31,705 nt of DNA, from NCBI GenBank assembly GCA_910588865.1, contig CAJUSJ010000043.1, positions 1-31,705 on the forward strand, given 5' to 3'. Under the pieces are notes generated by a model. It was not told where the DNA came from, searched no databases, and saw only the letters and a list, made by a program, of their open reading frames with translations. This document shows positions 30,343-31,705 of the stretch, piece after piece (the first letter of the stretch is position 1; the number at the start of each line of letters is the position of its first letter). The translations under genes and the position numbers were made by a program. The stretch is from an uncultured Lachnospiraceae bacterium (GTDB lineage Bacteria > Bacillota > Clostridia > Lachnospirales > Lachnospiraceae).

Positions 30343-31705
30343 CTACAACAGCTCCACCTTACACATATGTTTCTTTGTCTTTTTGTTATAACTGATTCCA
30401 ACTGCCAGGATTTTTCCCGTATATTTGGGCTTTTCTCCCAGCTTTCCTCTTAACCGCGACACATAATTCTTATCCTTAATCTGCTGAATTGCTTTTTTAG
30501 GTGTACTTCCTACTTTCAATTCCAAAATTATAGCATCCGCGCTTTTTACTTCTGGATAAAAGATGAAATCCACATACCCTTTCCCCGCTTTATCCTCCCG
30601 TTCCACACGGTATCGGTCCCGCGCCGCAAGGTATACAAGATTAATTACAGCCGCCAATTCAATCTCGCTATTATAAGAGAAGATCGGTGACTCGGTATCA
30701 TGAGCAAACTCAAGAATACCTGCCATAGTATCTGTATCTCGCGCCAGCGTAGCAGCCAGCATCCGCTCCGATTCCCTGGCCAGATTGTAAACGTATCCGA
30801 GACTGTCATTATTCAGAAGGAGTTCATTAAACTTATCCATCAGCTCTTTATTGGGAATAGAAACCATCTTATTCTCATAAGTTAAAAGTCCGTAAACCAC
30901 CATAGCCGAATAAATCTGATTTTTTGTTTTTAGCTCCGTTCCTGTAACAGCATACCCCTGAAGAGCGATGGAGACCGGCTCTCCTGACACCATCAGAACA
31001 ATATCATCCCTTACATCTTGGATATTATTACGAATATAATAAAAGATCTCATCATAAGGTCCTGAACTGGTCCAATAATTAGACAGTTCATTGTCCATCA
31101 GGGCGCACACAACCGAACGGGGGTTATAAATCCTTTTTCCCATTGCCGTGCAATAGCCATCATACCAGATCCGCAGTTCTTCTCTGGTAATTGCCGGTTC
31201 AGCCGTCCCCTTTTCATATATCTCAAACAGTTTATCAACCTCCGAATCCAGAAATCCAAAGTATTCACTGAATCTCTTTTTTGTCGCCATGTCATATTCT
31301 AAAAACATATTCAGTTCCGAACCGCCGGAGTATGGCGTGTCCGCAGGAAAGACTGCTTGCAGGCTTTCACCCGACACGTCAACGAAGGAATCGACAGATT
31401 CCTGAGTACCATGCGAAGCATGGTTTCGAGCAATCGGGAGAACTCCTGTCATATAAGCCAGCTCCACATAAACCTTTCCTTTTAATAATGACTTCAAAAA
31501 CAGCAGATAATCCTTTTTATCGTCCTGAGTAATGAATGACATATGAAACACCGCATCCCATTCATCCATTACAAAGACAAATTTCTCGCCCTTTTCCTGA
31601 AAAATATCTGTCATAATATCCCAGGACGCTTTCGCTATATTGATTGACAGGTCATCATAGGCTCTGGCAAGGTCATTATTAATCCCATCCTGTATACGGG
31701 CAATA
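30343..31705 (-). CDS. AAA-ATPase-like / PD-(D/E)XK nuclease-fold protein (5' end outside window)
   Basis: At least 453 residues; the frame is open to the right edge, so the N-terminus with the Walker A motif is missing. Seen: FVFVMDEWDAVF (a Walker B-like Asp-Glu), AYMTGVLPIAR, SELNMFLEYDM, RIWYDGYC, then IYNPRSVVCAL. The C-terminal PD-(D/E)XK set follows: IELAAVINL, GYVDFIFYP and ILELKVG. This is the AAA-ATPase-like plus PDDEXK_9 family (PF09820/PF08011), abundant in gut Clostridia and Bacteroidetes and of unknown role. The gene is visibly more AT-rich than its neighbours, suggesting transfer. Thirty-one residues between PIAR and YSGGSELN are an insertion encoded by a palindromic element. 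An in-frame ATG at 31614 is internal. Confidence 0.88.
   Translation of the reverse strand, partial: IARIQDGINNDLARAYDDLSINIAKASWDIMTDIFQEKGEKFVFVMDEWDAVFHMSFITQDDKKDYLLFLKSLLKGKVYVELAYMTGVLPIARNHASHGTQESVDSFVDVSGESLQAVFPADTPYSGGSELNMFLEYDMATKKRFSEYFGFLDSEVDKLFEIYEKGTAEPAITREELRIWYDGYCTAMGKRIYNPRSVVCALMDNELSNYWTSSGPYDEIFYYIRNNIQDVRDDIVLMVSGEPVSIALQGYAVTGTELKTKNQIYSAMVVYGLLTYENKMVSIPNKELMDKFNELLLNNDSLGYVYNLARESERMLAATLARDTDTMAGILEFAHDTESPIFSYNSEIELAAVINLVYLAARDRYRVEREDKAGKGYVDFIFYPEVKSADAIILELKVGSTPKKAIQQIKDKNYVSRLRGKLGEKPKYTGKILAVGISYNKKTKKHMCKVELL
31333..31425. repeat. In-frame palindromic repeat inserted in a coding region
   Basis: Exactly 93 bp (31 codons) interrupt the AAA-ATPase-like gene without shifting its frame. 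It is built of hairpins: CGTGTC/GACACG (31336-31341 and 31373-31378) enclosing GAAAG/CTTTC and CTGC/GCAG arms; GGAATC/GATTCC (31387-31402); and ACCATGC-GAA-GCATGGT (31408-31424). The flanking protein, PIAR joined to YSGGSELN, reads as the ordinary family sequence once these codons are removed. The arrangement recalls Rickettsia palindromic elements. That it is a dispersed element in this genome is inference. Confidence 0.7.

Overview
The window reads as chromosomal DNA from a GC-rich member of the Clostridia, most likely Lachnospiraceae. The evidence is the gene content and order (dusB-greA-lysS; hprK-murB-rapZ-whiA-crh), families typical of that group (DUF6145, DUF1653 with a C-terminal extension, AAA-ATPase-like/PD-(D/E)XK), strong AGGAGG-type ribosome binding sites, and vegetative promoters close to TTGACA-17-TATAAT. 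No tRNA, rRNA, CRISPR array, insertion sequence or phage gene was seen. Species was not determined.

Left part (1-17084, all minus strand). In direction of transcription: a HAD phosphatase; a lipoprotein of the putative glycoside hydrolase (DUF4015) type; a DUF1653 protein; uvrC; hprK; murB; rapZ; whiA; and a Crh-like HPr. A strong terminator follows. Next come dnaE, whose leader holds two structured tandem repeats, then pfkA from a promoter at the end of dnaE and with its own terminator. Last are a DUF6145 gene, dusB, and greA-lysS from a consensus promoter. The block joins carbon-catabolite signalling (HprK and Crh), envelope building (MurB, RapZ, WhiA), glycolysis, replication, repair and translation.

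Middle (17085-22902). A divergent promoter pair serves the HAD gene on the minus strand and a secreted M14 metallopeptidase plus endonuclease IV on the plus strand. Convergent to nfo is an Lsa-type ABC-F ribosome-protection protein behind a structured leader of about 240 nt. Upstream of it lie a lipoprotein with a TIKI/EreA/ChaN-like domain and a PAP2 phosphatase.

Right part (22899-31705). hflK-hflC-metF-metH activation gene-metH forms a tight minus-strand series that continues into the PAP2 gene. MetH lacks its reactivation domain, which is supplied by the separate gene directly upstream. Divergent from hflK is an orphan PTS-type EIIC membrane protein. The window ends inside an AT-richer AAA-ATPase-like/PD-(D/E)XK gene carrying a 93-bp in-frame palindromic insertion.

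The least explained signals are repeats: the palindromic insertion inside a coding region (31333-31425), two intergenic inverted-repeat elements sharing ends and a core (1859-2032 and 16274-16407), and the tandem structured repeats ahead of dnaE (8092-8259). The ABC-F leader is also a good candidate for translation-dependent control.
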